The translations under genes were made by a program, and so were the position numbers. Positions 18,993 through 26,492 of a DNA stretch of 64,000 nt are shown here, in pieces. Source of the DNA: Cupriavidus sp. (GTDB lineage: Bacteria > Pseudomonadota > Gammaproteobacteria > Burkholderiales > Burkholderiaceae); contig JAPSLP010000006.1 of assembly GCA_031180665.1 (NCBI GenBank), forward strand, positions 62,001 to 126,000, written 5' to 3'. Within the stretch, counting starts at the first letter, position 1. Each line of letters begins with the position of its first letter. The notes beneath the pieces were generated by a model that worked only from the letters and a program-made list of their open reading frames with translations, made no database searches and was not told the DNA's origin.

Positions 18993-19505
18993 TCAGGGGA
19001 ACGCCGGCACAGCCGGGTCCATCCCCGCGAAGCGGGCTTCCGGATGCGAGCTGCGCAGCAGGGTTTCGATTTCCTCGCAACGGCCGCGCGGCACATCCAC
19101 GATCAGCAGGATCTTGCCGTCGGCGATATCGGCCTCGAAGGGCTTGAGCCGGCTGTTGGGCGCCGAGCTGCCGATCATGCTGGAGGCCCAGGCACCGAAC
19201 ACCGCGCCGAGCACGGCCAGCACGCCAACCAGGCCCCATTGCGGGGTATCGCCGACGATCGGGAACATCGCGACCACCACACCGGCAACCACGCCGACCG
19301 CACCGCCGATCATCAAACCCATCTCGGCAGCGTGAACGATATCGGAGGTCTGGAACAGATTGGCTTCATGCAGGCCGGTCATGTCCATGCCGTCGCGGGC
19401 GACGAAGTGAATATGCCGGTGTTCGACGCGGTTGATCAGCAGATCGTCCATGGTGCGACGAGCGCTGACCACGTCGGGCAATAACCAATAGATGCGTTTG
19501 CGCAT
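18993..19505 (-). CDS. DUF1269-like membrane protein
   Basis: Protein of 170 residues starting RKRIYWLLPDVVSARRTMDDLLINRVEHRHIHFVARDG, with a two-segment hydrophobic, Gly-rich hairpin at about residues 67-117 (MGLMIGGAVGVVAGVVVAMF and WGLVGVLAVLGAVFGAWASSM) and a C-terminal LLIVDVPRGRCEEIETLLR strand-helix. This layout matches DUF1269 proteins, whose function is unknown; the assignment is from memory. The Shine-Dalgarno GGAGG is well placed before ATG 19505. It appears monocistronic. Confidence 0.75.
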   Translation of the reverse strand: MRKRIYWLLPDVVSARRTMDDLLINRVEHRHIHFVARDGMDMTGLHEANLFQTSDIVHAAEMGLMIGGAVGVVAGVVVAMFPIVGDTPQWGLVGVLAVLGAVFGAWASSMIGSSAPNSRLKPFEADIADGKILLIVDVPRGRCEEIETLLRSSHPEARFAGMDPAVPAFP

Positions 19506-19666
19506 GACGGATTCCTCCGAGCGAGGTCCCGTCCGTGGGCTGCCGAGGCTGGCAGGTGGCGGCAGAATCCGCCAGCGGGGCGGGTTTTACTTTTGTACGC
19601 CACCAGGCTCGGAATCGCAAGCGCGGCCGTGAGGTGCGGCACACCGTGCCGGCGGCGCGTCACGTA

Positions 19667-19699
19667 GCCGTCACGCCAGCACCGGGCCGACGTGACGGC
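19667..19699. other. Hairpin after the Fap-like operon
   Basis: Perfect 9-bp inverted repeat (GCCGTCACG 19667-19675 with CGTGACGGC 19691-19699) with a 15-nt loop, 28 bases after the stop of the minus-strand barrel gene. There is no T-run on either side, so a terminator role is uncertain. Otherwise the 19506-19726 gap holds only the upstream region of the DUF1269-like gene. Confidence 0.4.
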
Positions 19700-19726
19700 G
19701 ATGACGCCAGGCGAGAGCCAAACCGC

Positions 19727-21151
19727 TCAGAACGTGATCGGCAGGCGCACGTTGACCTGCAGATCGGGCGTATCGCGCGTCAGCCCCGCGCCCACCGAGA
19801 TGTTGAGCGTATAGCGGTCGCTGAAGCGGTACGAATAGCCGACCAGCAACGAGCCCTGCGTGATCCGCACCGAGCCGGGCACGGTCTGCCCGTTCTGCTT
19901 GGTCGGCCAGATGATGCTCTGGTCGTAGCCGATGCTGAAGGACGCGCGCTCGTTCAGCGCCAGGCCCATGCCGAAGTTGAAGCCGAAGATGTCGCCCGGC
20001 TCGATCTTGCCCAGCGGCTCCTTCTGGCCGTTCAGCACGGTACGGCTGACGTTGTCGCGGCCGAAGTTGTGCAGATAGCTGAAGGTGCCGAAGAACACCG
20101 CCGGATCCGTCGGCAGCAGCCATGTGATACCGGGCTGGATCGCGTGGAAGCCGGTGCCGGTCGGCATGCCCAGCGGCAGCCCCGTGCCGGTGGTATTGCC
20201 GATGCAGCGCTGCACGCAATCGGTGACCACATCGAACGGGCTCTTGCCGGTATTGGACTTGTAGCGCAGCCAGCCGACGAAGTACGGCATGCGGTCGTTG
20301 CCGTAATTGAGCTGATAGCGCAGCGTCGCCTCGACATCGCCCAGTCCGCTGCCGCTCGAATTGAAGACGTTGTCGACCGCGGTGCCGGTGAACACCTCGC
20401 GGCTGATGGTCGAGCCCGAGCTATGCACGTACGGGACCTTGGCCTCGATTTCGAGCCGCTTGGTAATGCCGTAGCGGAAGGCGACCGACGCGACATAGGT
20501 CGACGTCTTGACCTCGCGCACATCGATCAGGCCGATCAGGATCGCCGGAATCACCGTATAGCCGACCAGCGCCACGCGGTTGTTGGACGAGTAGCCGTAC
20601 TGGAACGCCGGCTCGACCACCAGCCGGCCCGGAGGCGTCAGCACGCCGGGCTGATCGAAGATCGGCGCGATCTCCGGCGGGCGCGTATCGCGCTCCGGCG
20701 GCCGGCCGACCGGCTCCTGCGCCTGCGCGACCGTGGTGCTGCCGTTGGCGGGGCCCTGTGCCGGGGCTTGGGCCGGGGCTTGCGCCTGATTGACCGGCAC
20801 GTTGCGCGTATTCGGCAGGCCCGTGTTGCCGCTCGCGGCAGCGGGCGCCGTCGCCGCACCGGTCGCGATATCGGCCCCGGTCACGCCACCGCGCTGTCCA
20901 CCGCGCTTGTTGGCCAGCGCATCGACGCCGACGATGCTGCGCAGCTCGCGAATGGTGGCCTCTTGCTGGGCCATCGAGCGCTTCATTGCGTCGAGCACGG
21001 CGGCCTGTTCGGCGACCTCGCGTTTCAGGGCCTCCAGCTTGGCGGCCGTCGGTCCGTCGTCGGGCAGGTTCTGCGCGTGCGCCAATCCCCCCAGCAACAG
21101 CAAGGTCGAGCATCCCGCCTGCCGGATGCCCTGCATCGACCTTTTTCTCAT
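19727..21151 (-). CDS. Outer-membrane beta-barrel protein with N-terminal coiled coil (FapF-like pore)
   Basis: Protein of 474 residues: signal peptide ending LAHA (about 26), a heptad-rich helix at about 34-72 (AAKLEALKREVAEQAAVLDAMKRSMAQQ), a Pro/Ala/Gln-rich linker (about 85-165), then a beta-barrel of alternating strands ending in LPITF, with a terminal aromatic as in outer-membrane proteins. Coiled coil, linker and about 12-strand barrel is the architecture of FapF, the trimeric pore that exports Fap amyloid subunits in Pseudomonas. It is the last gene of an operon that also contains a C39 peptidase, as in fap operons. The homology is judged from architecture and context, not alignment. 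Confidence is high for an outer-membrane pore and moderate for FapF. Confidence 0.7.
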   Translation of the reverse strand: MRKRSMQGIRQAGCSTLLLLGGLAHAQNLPDDGPTAAKLEALKREVAEQAAVLDAMKRSMAQQEATIRELRSIVGVDALANKRGGQRGGVTGADIATGAATAPAAASGNTGLPNTRNVPVNQAQAPAQAPAQGPANGSTTVAQAQEPVGRPPERDTRPPEIAPIFDQPGVLTPPGRLVVEPAFQYGYSSNNRVALVGYTVIPAILIGLIDVREVKTSTYVASVAFRYGITKRLEIEAKVPYVHSSGSTISREVFTGTAVDNVFNSSGSGLGDVEATLRYQLNYGNDRMPYFVGWLRYKSNTGKSPFDVVTDCVQRCIGNTTGTGLPLGMPTGTGFHAIQPGITWLLPTDPAVFFGTFSYLHNFGRDNVSRTVLNGQKEPLGKIEPGDIFGFNFGMGLALNERASFSIGYDQSIIWPTKQNGQTVPGSVRITQGSLLVGYSYRFSDRYTLNISVGAGLTRDTPDLQVNVRLPITF

Positions 21152-21293
21152 GACTCTCCTCCCCCCGGATGGCGGACTGATTCAGGAGTCCGCGACCTGC
21201 TTTGCGTTGTTGCCATGCACCCCTGTGTGTCCGGATGCGACCGCTGCATCCGTTGCGTCTGCTTGCTTCCGTGTGGTTCCGTATGCGTTGGCT

Positions 21294-22169
21294 CTACCGC
21301 ATGCTCGCCGCCCGTTGCAGGGCGCTGTTCAATGCCGCGCCGGCGACCCCCGCGCGGAACGCCTGCAAGGTGTTCACGCCCGCATCGATGGTCAACAGGC
21401 TCTGGATCGACTGGTTGTTGAGCGAGTTCTGGATCACGGTCGCCGGCGTGCCCGCGAGCGCCCCCGCGTTGAAGCTGTTGCCCGGCCCGTTCTGGATCAG
21501 ATTGAGCAGGCCGTTGGTGGTAACGGAACCGGTTGCGGTGGCGATCACCGCCGGTGCCGGCATCGCGGGCGCGCCGGAAGACGATGAGGGCGATGGCGCC
21601 GCCACCGTGGCCGTGCCCGGCGTGGACGTGGACGTGCCTGGCTGTCCCGCGCTCGCCGAAGAGCTGGCGCTGCCGCTGCCGGGCGTCGACGTGCCCTGCC
21701 CCGCCTGGCCCAGCGCGTTGGCCGCCACCGAGCCCGCGTTGGCGGCGCTCTGCAGCGCAGTGGCGAGCCGCCCGGCCTGCTCCGCGGTGATGCGGCTGAC
21801 GTCGGGAATCACCAGGCTGGTCGATACCACCAGATTGCCGTTGATATAGACGGCGCGTTCGATGCCGAACGAAACCTGCAGGCCGCCGGTCTCGAAGCCG
21901 CCTCGCAGTTCTTCCAATCTTGCCGATGCGACCGGTTTCCATCCGGTCATGCCGCTGCGCGCGGCCGCGATGGCATCGTGATGCGGATCCGCGGCGGGGT
22001 GGGACGCCAGGCCGGCGTCCAGCCCCTCGTCGCGCGGGGCTTGCGCGCTCCACGCCTGGCCGGCGCAGGCCAGCCCCGCGCCGAGCAGCATCGCTGCCGC
22101 GGCCGAATTTGCAGCACCACGGGCAGCGCCGCGGCGCGCCGGCCGCGTAGTCATAGCTTGTCGATACAT
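21294..22169 (-). CDS. Secreted protein with internal LEELRGG motif, Fap-like operon
   Basis: Protein of 291 residues with an arginine-rich signal peptide (cleavage near AWSA-Q, residue 42). It carries LEELRGG (85-91), then a short beta-like segment (GLQVSFGIERAVYINGNLVV), a Ser/Thr/Gly/Pro low-complexity linker (about 155-205), and a C-terminal domain containing ATVIQNSLNNQSIQ. The same L-x-E-[IL]-R-G-G and TVIQN elements recur in the 159-residue protein two genes upstream. The gene begins 13 bases after the C39 peptidase stop. The motif resembles double-glycine leader sites cut by C39 proteases. No enzymatic motif is seen; a fibre subunit or chaperone role is inference. Confidence 0.65.
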   Translation of the reverse strand: MYRQAMTTRPARRGAARGAANSAAAAMLLGAGLACAGQAWSAQAPRDEGLDAGLASHPAADPHHDAIAAARSGMTGWKPVASARLEELRGGFETGGLQVSFGIERAVYINGNLVVSTSLVIPDVSRITAEQAGRLATALQSAANAGSVAANALGQAGQGTSTPGSGSASSSASAGQPGTSTSTPGTATVAAPSPSSSSGAPAMPAPAVIATATGSVTTNGLLNLIQNGPGNSFNAGALAGTPATVIQNSLNNQSIQSLLTIDAGVNTLQAFRAGVAGAALNSALQRAASMR

Positions 22170-22181
22170 GGTGACGGGTCC

Positions 22182-22922
22182 CTAGAAGTCTCCAGCGCCA
22201 TGTTTGGGCATGACGGTAAAGAACAGACTGTCCCGATTGACCCCCATCCAGTACGGCCCACTGGGTGCGACGCGCCAGTCCGAAGGCTGGTTGAAGCGCG
22301 CGAGATCGGTGCGGTTGTGGATCACGAACAGAAGACTACTGTCCCAGATCCGTTCGAAGTGTTCGCGAGACAACGCTCGCGTACCGAGCGCGGGATCGCC
22401 GACCAACACCCGATTGCCGCGTACGCCCTTGACCACGACGAAATGGTGGTAGCCGTTCTCGACCACCAGCACGATCGCCGGGACCTGGGTTTCCTCGAGC
22501 TTGGACAGCGGCAGTTCGAAGCCGTCGGCCATGAAGCCGCGCGATTCGAGGAAGCGCTTCATGTCCAGCAGCGAGAAGCCCTCGCGCTGGATCTTGGCGC
22601 GATCGCCGGTCAGGTACATCTGCTGGAACACTTCCGCTTCCGTGACCGGATGGCCGTACTGATAGGTGAGCAGGGTCGCCACTGCGGCCGAGCCGCAGCT
22701 GAAGTCGTACTGCTGCCGGATCGTGGTCTTGAAGCGTGCCTCCTTCAGGCTCACCGTCCGGATCTTGTAGTCGCTGCCGGCCGGTTGAAGCACTACCGTA
22801 TCGGCGGCGTGCGCCGGCACCATGGCCGACGCCAAGGCGAGCGCCGCCAGCGCGGCAAGGCGTAGCAGCTTGATGACCGGCTTGATCACCGGCTTCATGA
22901 CCGGCTTCATGGCCCCCTTCAT
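22182..22922 (-). CDS. C39-family cysteine peptidase (FapD-like)
   Basis: Protein of 246 residues: a lysine-rich N-terminus made of MKPV-type repeats, a signal peptide to about AHA (39), then a stand-alone C39 peptidase domain without ABC transporter parts. Catalytic residues are all present: Gln70 and Cys76 in RQQYDFSCGSAA, His160 in YHHFVVVKG, Asp176 in GDPALG. Stand-alone C39 peptidases are a defining member (FapD) of the Fap functional-amyloid operon. ATG overlaps the stop of the upstream 159-residue gene (ATGA), indicating coupling. Probable substrates are the two neighbouring proteins carrying LxE[IL]RGG sites. The peptidase would act in the periplasm if the signal is cleaved. Confidence 0.82.
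   Translation of the reverse strand: MKGAMKPVMKPVIKPVIKLLRLAALAALALASAMVPAHAADTVVLQPAGSDYKIRTVSLKEARFKTTIRQQYDFSCGSAAVATLLTYQYGHPVTEAEVFQQMYLTGDRAKIQREGFSLLDMKRFLESRGFMADGFELPLSKLEETQVPAIVLVVENGYHHFVVVKGVRGNRVLVGDPALGTRALSREHFERIWDSSLLFVIHNRTDLARFNQPSDWRVAPSGPYWMGVNRDSLFFTVMPKHGAGDF
22870..22905. repeat. 12-bp tandem repeat inside the C39 peptidase start
   Basis: Three tandem 12-base units (22870-22881, 22882-22893, 22894-22905) differing at one to two bases, with a degenerate fourth to 22917. They encode the MKPV/IKPV repeat in the positively charged n-region of the signal peptide, so slippage would lengthen or shorten it by four residues without changing frame. Confidence 0.75.
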
Positions 22923-23398
22923 GGTCCAAATCGCACGTTCAGAATCGTCGCGTTCTGGATCAGCGTGTTGGCGCCGGTGTTCTGTATCACCGTGGGCAGG
23001 CCGCTCGCATTGGCGAACGCCCCATCCGAAATGGCGTTGCTGCCCGTGATGACGCGGTTGGCGGTGTTGTCCGCCACCACGCCGGCCAGGCGCATGTCGT
23101 TGACCACCACTTCGGCGCCGCCGCGGATCTCGGCCAGCGCGTCGGTGCCAACCGGCTTGCCCAGGCCGGCGAGCACGGTGCCCGTCTGCCCTTGCGCCGA
23201 TGCATCGACCGTTGTCTGCGGTGTCGCAGCCACGGTGGTGTCCTTGCCGTTCTCATCCGGCATGCCGACCGTGGTCGGCATCGCGGCCATCGGGCTCGCC
23301 GCGTCTGGCGCGGCGGGCGGCTCTGCCGCGGCGTGCAGGCCGGGCCAGAGCAGGAATGCTGTCGTCAAAGCTCCGACAGCGGTGCGGACCGCTCGCAT
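22919..23398 (-). CDS. Small secreted protein with LAEIRGG motif, Fap-like operon
   Basis: Protein of 159 residues with a signal peptide (cleavage near HAAA, 25), a low-complexity Ala/Pro/Thr/Met stretch to about 75, LAEIRGG (88-94), and a C-terminal domain of about 65 residues ending LPTVIQNTGANTLIQNATILNVRFGP. The TVIQN element and the double-Gly motif are shared with the 291-residue protein. Cleavage after G94 would release a 65-residue Asn/Ile/Val-rich domain. The start ATG 23398 has an AAGGAGG Shine-Dalgarno; the longer open frame to 23506 is not used. It overlaps the C39 gene by ATGA. The protein is not recognised as any named family. Confidence 0.68.
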   Translation of the reverse strand: MRAVRTAVGALTTAFLLWPGLHAAAEPPAAPDAASPMAAMPTTVGMPDENGKDTTVAATPQTTVDASAQGQTGTVLAGLGKPVGTDALAEIRGGAEVVVNDMRLAGVVADNTANRVITGSNAISDGAFANASGLPTVIQNTGANTLIQNATILNVRFGP

Positions 23399-23534
23399 GA
23401 TGGTGCCTCCTTGTGTCCCGTCGAACGGGCGTCCCGACGCGAGGCCGGGACGCCCACTCCTGCAGAGCAACACCAACGCAAGGCGCGATGCCGGCGCGCC
23501 ATCCACGCGCCGGCATGCGCGCCCGCGCAGTGTC

Positions 23535-24926
23535 TTACCTGCCTACAGCCAGGTTGGCCTGGACCGTGACGGCCTGTTGCACCAGCGAGCCGAGGCCGCT
23601 GTTCTGGTTGGCGATCATGATGCCGGCCGCCGACTGCCCGACGCTGCTCATCGCGTTGGACATGTTGAACGTGCCCGCATCGGCCAGCGCCGCGCCGCCA
23701 GCACCACCGGCGCCGCCGGCCGCACCGTTGCCAACGCCGCCGGTACCGCCCGCACCCGCGCCACCGGCACCGCCGGCACCGCTGGCCGCACCAGCCGCGC
23801 CGACCGCGCCGTTGCCGGCGGTCGCGTTGCCATTGCTCGCGGTGGTGGTCGCGCCGCCATTGGTGGCATTGCCGCCGGCGCCGCCGTTACCGGCCACGCT
23901 GGTCTGCGCGCCGCCCGCGCCGCCGGTGCCCGTGCCGGCACCGCCCGAAGCGGTCGCCGCACCACCGGTGCCCGCGCCACCCGCACCGCCAGTACCGGTG
24001 CCAGCGCCGCCAGTGGCCGCCACTGCGCCAGTGGTACCAGCGCCGCCCGCTCCGCCCGCAGCGCCGGACGTGCCGCCCGCGGTCGTCACTGCGCCGCCGG
24101 TGCCAGCGCCGCCCGCACCCGCGGTGGTCGCCGTGGTGTCGGCGCCAGGACCGCGCGCGCCGCCGCCGCTCGAGCTGCTGCTGCCGCCCAGGCCGGCGCT
24201 CGCGCCGAGCGAGCCGCCCGAGGCCGCACCGGCACCGCCGCCATCGCCGCCGCCGGCCAGGCTGCCGCCGGTGCCGTTACCGCCGGCACCGGTACCGTTG
24301 GCACCGCGAGCACCGACGCCGACGCTGGCGGCCAAGGCGCCGCCACCGGTGCCGACGCCATTCGCGCCCCGGCCCGCGGTGCCGTTGGCGTTGCCGCCAT
24401 AGCCGCCGCGACCCGCCGTTGCGCTGCCGTTGGTGGCGTCGCCCGCGGTCGCATCGCCAATGCTGGCCATGCCGCCGGCACCGCCGTTACCGCCAGCGCC
24501 ACCATTGCCGCTGTTGCCGCCATCGCCGCCGGTGCCACCCATGGCATTGCCGCCCGTGCCCGTGCCACCGCGACCGCCGGCGCCGCCGCTGGCGTTACCC
24601 AGCTGACGAGCCACGTTGCCGATGTGGCTGACGGTCAGGCCGCTGACCGTGCCGTTCAGGCGCGTCATCGCGACTGCACGGCTCGTGTTGAAGGCATTGG
24701 AGAAGTTGGCGGTCGAGGTGGAGCCGTTGTTTGCCGCAGTCGTGCCCAGGCCCTCAGCCCATGCGCGTCCGCGGTTCTCCGAATTGGTCTTGGTCGTGGT
24801 GGTGGTGTCGTTGTCGGTGACGTTGACATTCACCGCCACGGCATCGTCGGTTGCGGTCTGTGCCAAGGCGTGCCCGGTCACCCCGAGGGTCAGGGCGACG
24901 GCGGACGCGAGTAAGGTCTTTTTCAT
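23535..24926 (-). CDS. Glycine-rich repetitive exported protein (putative fibre subunit)
   Basis: Protein of 463 residues. Signal peptide to HALAQ (about 23); an N-terminal Asn/Thr/Val-rich domain (24-110) with AVNVNVTDNDTTTTTKTNSEN; about 300 residues of GGAGG/GTGG/GNGG repeats (111-417); and a conserved-looking C-terminal domain (418-463) with NAMSSVGQSAAGIMIANQ and SLVQQAVTVQANL. It contains no Cys. It is the first gene of the operon and would be the most abundant product, as expected for a structural subunit exported through the FapF-like pore. Composition differs from canonical FapB/FapC (Asn/Gln/Ala repeats), and the Gly-rich part recalls PE_PGRS-like sequence. No enzymatic motif is seen. 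The Shine-Dalgarno is GGGAGC. Confidence 0.7.
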   Translation of the reverse strand: MKKTLLASAVALTLGVTGHALAQTATDDAVAVNVNVTDNDTTTTTKTNSENRGRAWAEGLGTTAANNGSTSTANFSNAFNTSRAVAMTRLNGTVSGLTVSHIGNVARQLGNASGGAGGRGGTGTGGNAMGGTGGDGGNSGNGGAGGNGGAGGMASIGDATAGDATNGSATAGRGGYGGNANGTAGRGANGVGTGGGALAASVGVGARGANGTGAGGNGTGGSLAGGGDGGGAGAASGGSLGASAGLGGSSSSSGGGARGPGADTTATTAGAGGAGTGGAVTTAGGTSGAAGGAGGAGTTGAVAATGGAGTGTGGAGGAGTGGAATASGGAGTGTGGAGGAQTSVAGNGGAGGNATNGGATTTASNGNATAGNGAVGAAGAASGAGGAGGAGAGGTGGVGNGAAGGAGGAGGAALADAGTFNMSNAMSSVGQSAAGIMIANQNSGLGSLVQQAVTVQANLAVGR

Positions 24927-25080
24927 ACATAGCTCCCAGGAGGATGTTCTCTGCGACTCAGCCCGGCGCCGCCCCCGTCAGACGGAAAATGAAGCGGTAG
25001 CCAGGTCATGGTCCGGCATTGGCCAAACCGAAGCGCCCTGCGCATATTCAGTGCCAGCCGCCGGCTCGGGCGCCGCTTTC

Positions 25081-25095
25081 CCTTGTAAAACAAGG
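25081..25095. promoter_or_regulatory. Inverted repeat CCTTGT-AAA-ACAAGG
   Basis: Perfect 6-bp arms around AAA, 155 bases upstream of the Gly-rich gene start. It is operator-sized; the binding protein is unknown. Confidence 0.4.
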
Positions 25096-25173
25096 CCAAA
25101 ATGGCCCTGTTGCGGTGCAAGATCCCACTATCGGTGCGATATGAGGAGCGAGAATCCTGTGAACCGGAACAGA

Positions 25174-25195
25174 CATGTCACATCGGTGTGACATG
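25174..25195. promoter_or_regulatory. Perfect 8-bp inverted repeat with 6-nt spacer
   Basis: Arms CATGTCAC (25174-25181) and GTGACATG (25188-25195) flank ATCGGT. The size and symmetry fit a dimeric regulator. It lies about 250 bases upstream of the Gly-rich gene and about 460 upstream of gntR. It resembles but does not match the CRP half-site order. Confidence 0.5.
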
Positions 25196-25657
25196 GACCG
25201 GAAAGTCGCCTGGAGCGCCAATTCCGGTGGTGCGAAAAAAATATGTTTATCGCCGGATAGTTAAGTCGGAATGCCGATAGAACCGGCCGAGGTGAGGTCG
25301 CGTTACGGATATGAAACGAAGAATCGAACGGGCCACGCCTGGTGTTTTTTTAAGCACGTCCTGCATTGGGGGGATGTTTCCGATGGTCCGCATCGCGGAT
25401 CATGAGCGGCCGCGCCGATCGGGGGGCTGCATGCGTCGCTTCCCGTGCCGGAAACGCATGCCGGAAAGCGGTCGCCGAATTGAAACGGGATTGTGTCGAC
25501 ATTGCGCCGACGTTGTTCCGACAACGCCCCGCGAAGCGCTTGCCACGCCAATGTGCGAATTCACACGGCGGGGCATATTGCGTTGTCACTATGTTCATGT
25601 CTGATTTAAAGTACATTAAACTAATTGCCGACCTGTCGTCGACTCGCAAGGGAAACC

Positions 25658-26440
25658 ATGAGTGAAGCCGTCGTTCCCCTGTATCACCAGATTTACGTGG
25701 TGCTGCGCCAACAGATTGTGGAAGGCCGTTTTGGCCAGGGGCCTCTGCCGGGCGAGATCGACCTGGCCAAGCAATTCCATGCATCGCGCGTGACCATGCG
25801 CCGGGTGTTCGACCGCCTGGTGCAGGAGGGGCTGGTGCGCCGTCATCGCGGGCTGGGCACCTTCGTCAACCCGCATCCGATCGCACCGGCCGCGAACGCG
25901 CCGCAGACTGTCAGCCTGCTGGACAACCTGCTCGACATGGGCCAGAAGACCTCGGTCAACGTGATCTCGATCGAGGAGGTGCATGCCGCGCCAGACGTCG
26001 CCGAATCGCTGTGCCTGCAGCCTGGCGACCCGGTGACCAAGGTGGTGCGCGTGCGCCATTACCACGGCGAGCCGCTGTCCCATATCACCGTCTACGTGCC
26101 TGCCGACCTGGGCCGCCATCTGACCCGCAAGGATCTGGAAACCACACCGATCCTGCGGCTGCTGGAGAACCGCGGCGGCCTGAAGCTGGGCCGTGCCACG
26201 CAGGTGTTGTCGGCCCGGCTGGCCGACGTGGTAGTGGCGCCGCTGCTGGAGGTGCCGGTCGGCGCCGCGCTGCTGGCTACCCGCCGCGTGGTGCAGGACA
26301 AATCCGGCCGGCCGATCCAGCTGCTGCTCGGACAGTACCGGCCCGACCGCTACGAATACCGGATGGAACTGTCGCCGGCCGGCGGCGACAGCGCCAACGT
26401 CTGGGTCGACAACGGGACCCGCACCAGCTTGCGCGACTGA
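25658..26440 (+). CDS. GntR-family regulator, HutC subfamily (UTRA domain)
   Basis: Protein of 260 residues. Winged HTH at about residues 8-72 (PLYHQIYVVLRQQIVEGRFGQG through FDRLVQEGLVRRHRGLGTFV) followed by a UTRA effector-binding domain (about 95-235). The frame opens at 25625, but ATG 25658 has a GGGA Shine-Dalgarno and gives the family N-terminus. It precedes, on the same strand, a Bug receptor and an aconitase-like enzyme, and is probably their regulator, sensing the acid they handle. Confidence 0.9.
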   Translation: MSEAVVPLYHQIYVVLRQQIVEGRFGQGPLPGEIDLAKQFHASRVTMRRVFDRLVQEGLVRRHRGLGTFVNPHPIAPAANAPQTVSLLDNLLDMGQKTSVNVISIEEVHAAPDVAESLCLQPGDPVTKVVRVRHYHGEPLSHITVYVPADLGRHLTRKDLETTPILRLLENRGGLKLGRATQVLSARLADVVVAPLLEVPVGAALLATRRVVQDKSGRPIQLLLGQYRPDRYEYRMELSPAGGDSANVWVDNGTRTSLRD

Positions 26441-26492
26441 CGCAGGCGCGCCATGCTGCGCGCTTTGACGATCAGACAAGGAGACTCGCGTC

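Larger units (their letters stand above)
24927..25657. other. Long divergent intergenic region, Fap-like operon / gntR
   Basis: This 731-base gap separates the Gly-rich gene (minus) from gntR (plus). It contains inverted repeats at 25081-25095 and 25174-25195, an AT-rich patch (25235-25265) unusual for the window, and a possible gntR promoter (TTGTCA at 25583-25588, AT-rich -10 region about 25605-25611). Short open frames at 25303-25604 on both strands lack start signals and look spurious. The length suggests complex control or an unrecognised small RNA. Confidence 0.55.

Noticed and set aside
22965-24914. A 649-codon plus-strand frame opposite the Gly-rich gene
   Set aside because: It is Ala/Gly/Arg/Thr repeats produced by the antisense of the GGX array; it has no start signal and no promoter. 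The minus-strand protein has a signal peptide and Shine-Dalgarno.
23535-24926. Idea that the repeat-rich Gly region is a CRISPR or satellite array
   Set aside because: The repeats are irregular, stay in frame and are preceded by a signal peptide and followed by a non-repetitive domain, so it is coding sequence.
25303-25604. Overlapping short ORFs on both strands before gntR
   Set aside because: They lack Shine-Dalgarno sequences and recognisable features, and overlap each other; the region is better explained as regulatory.
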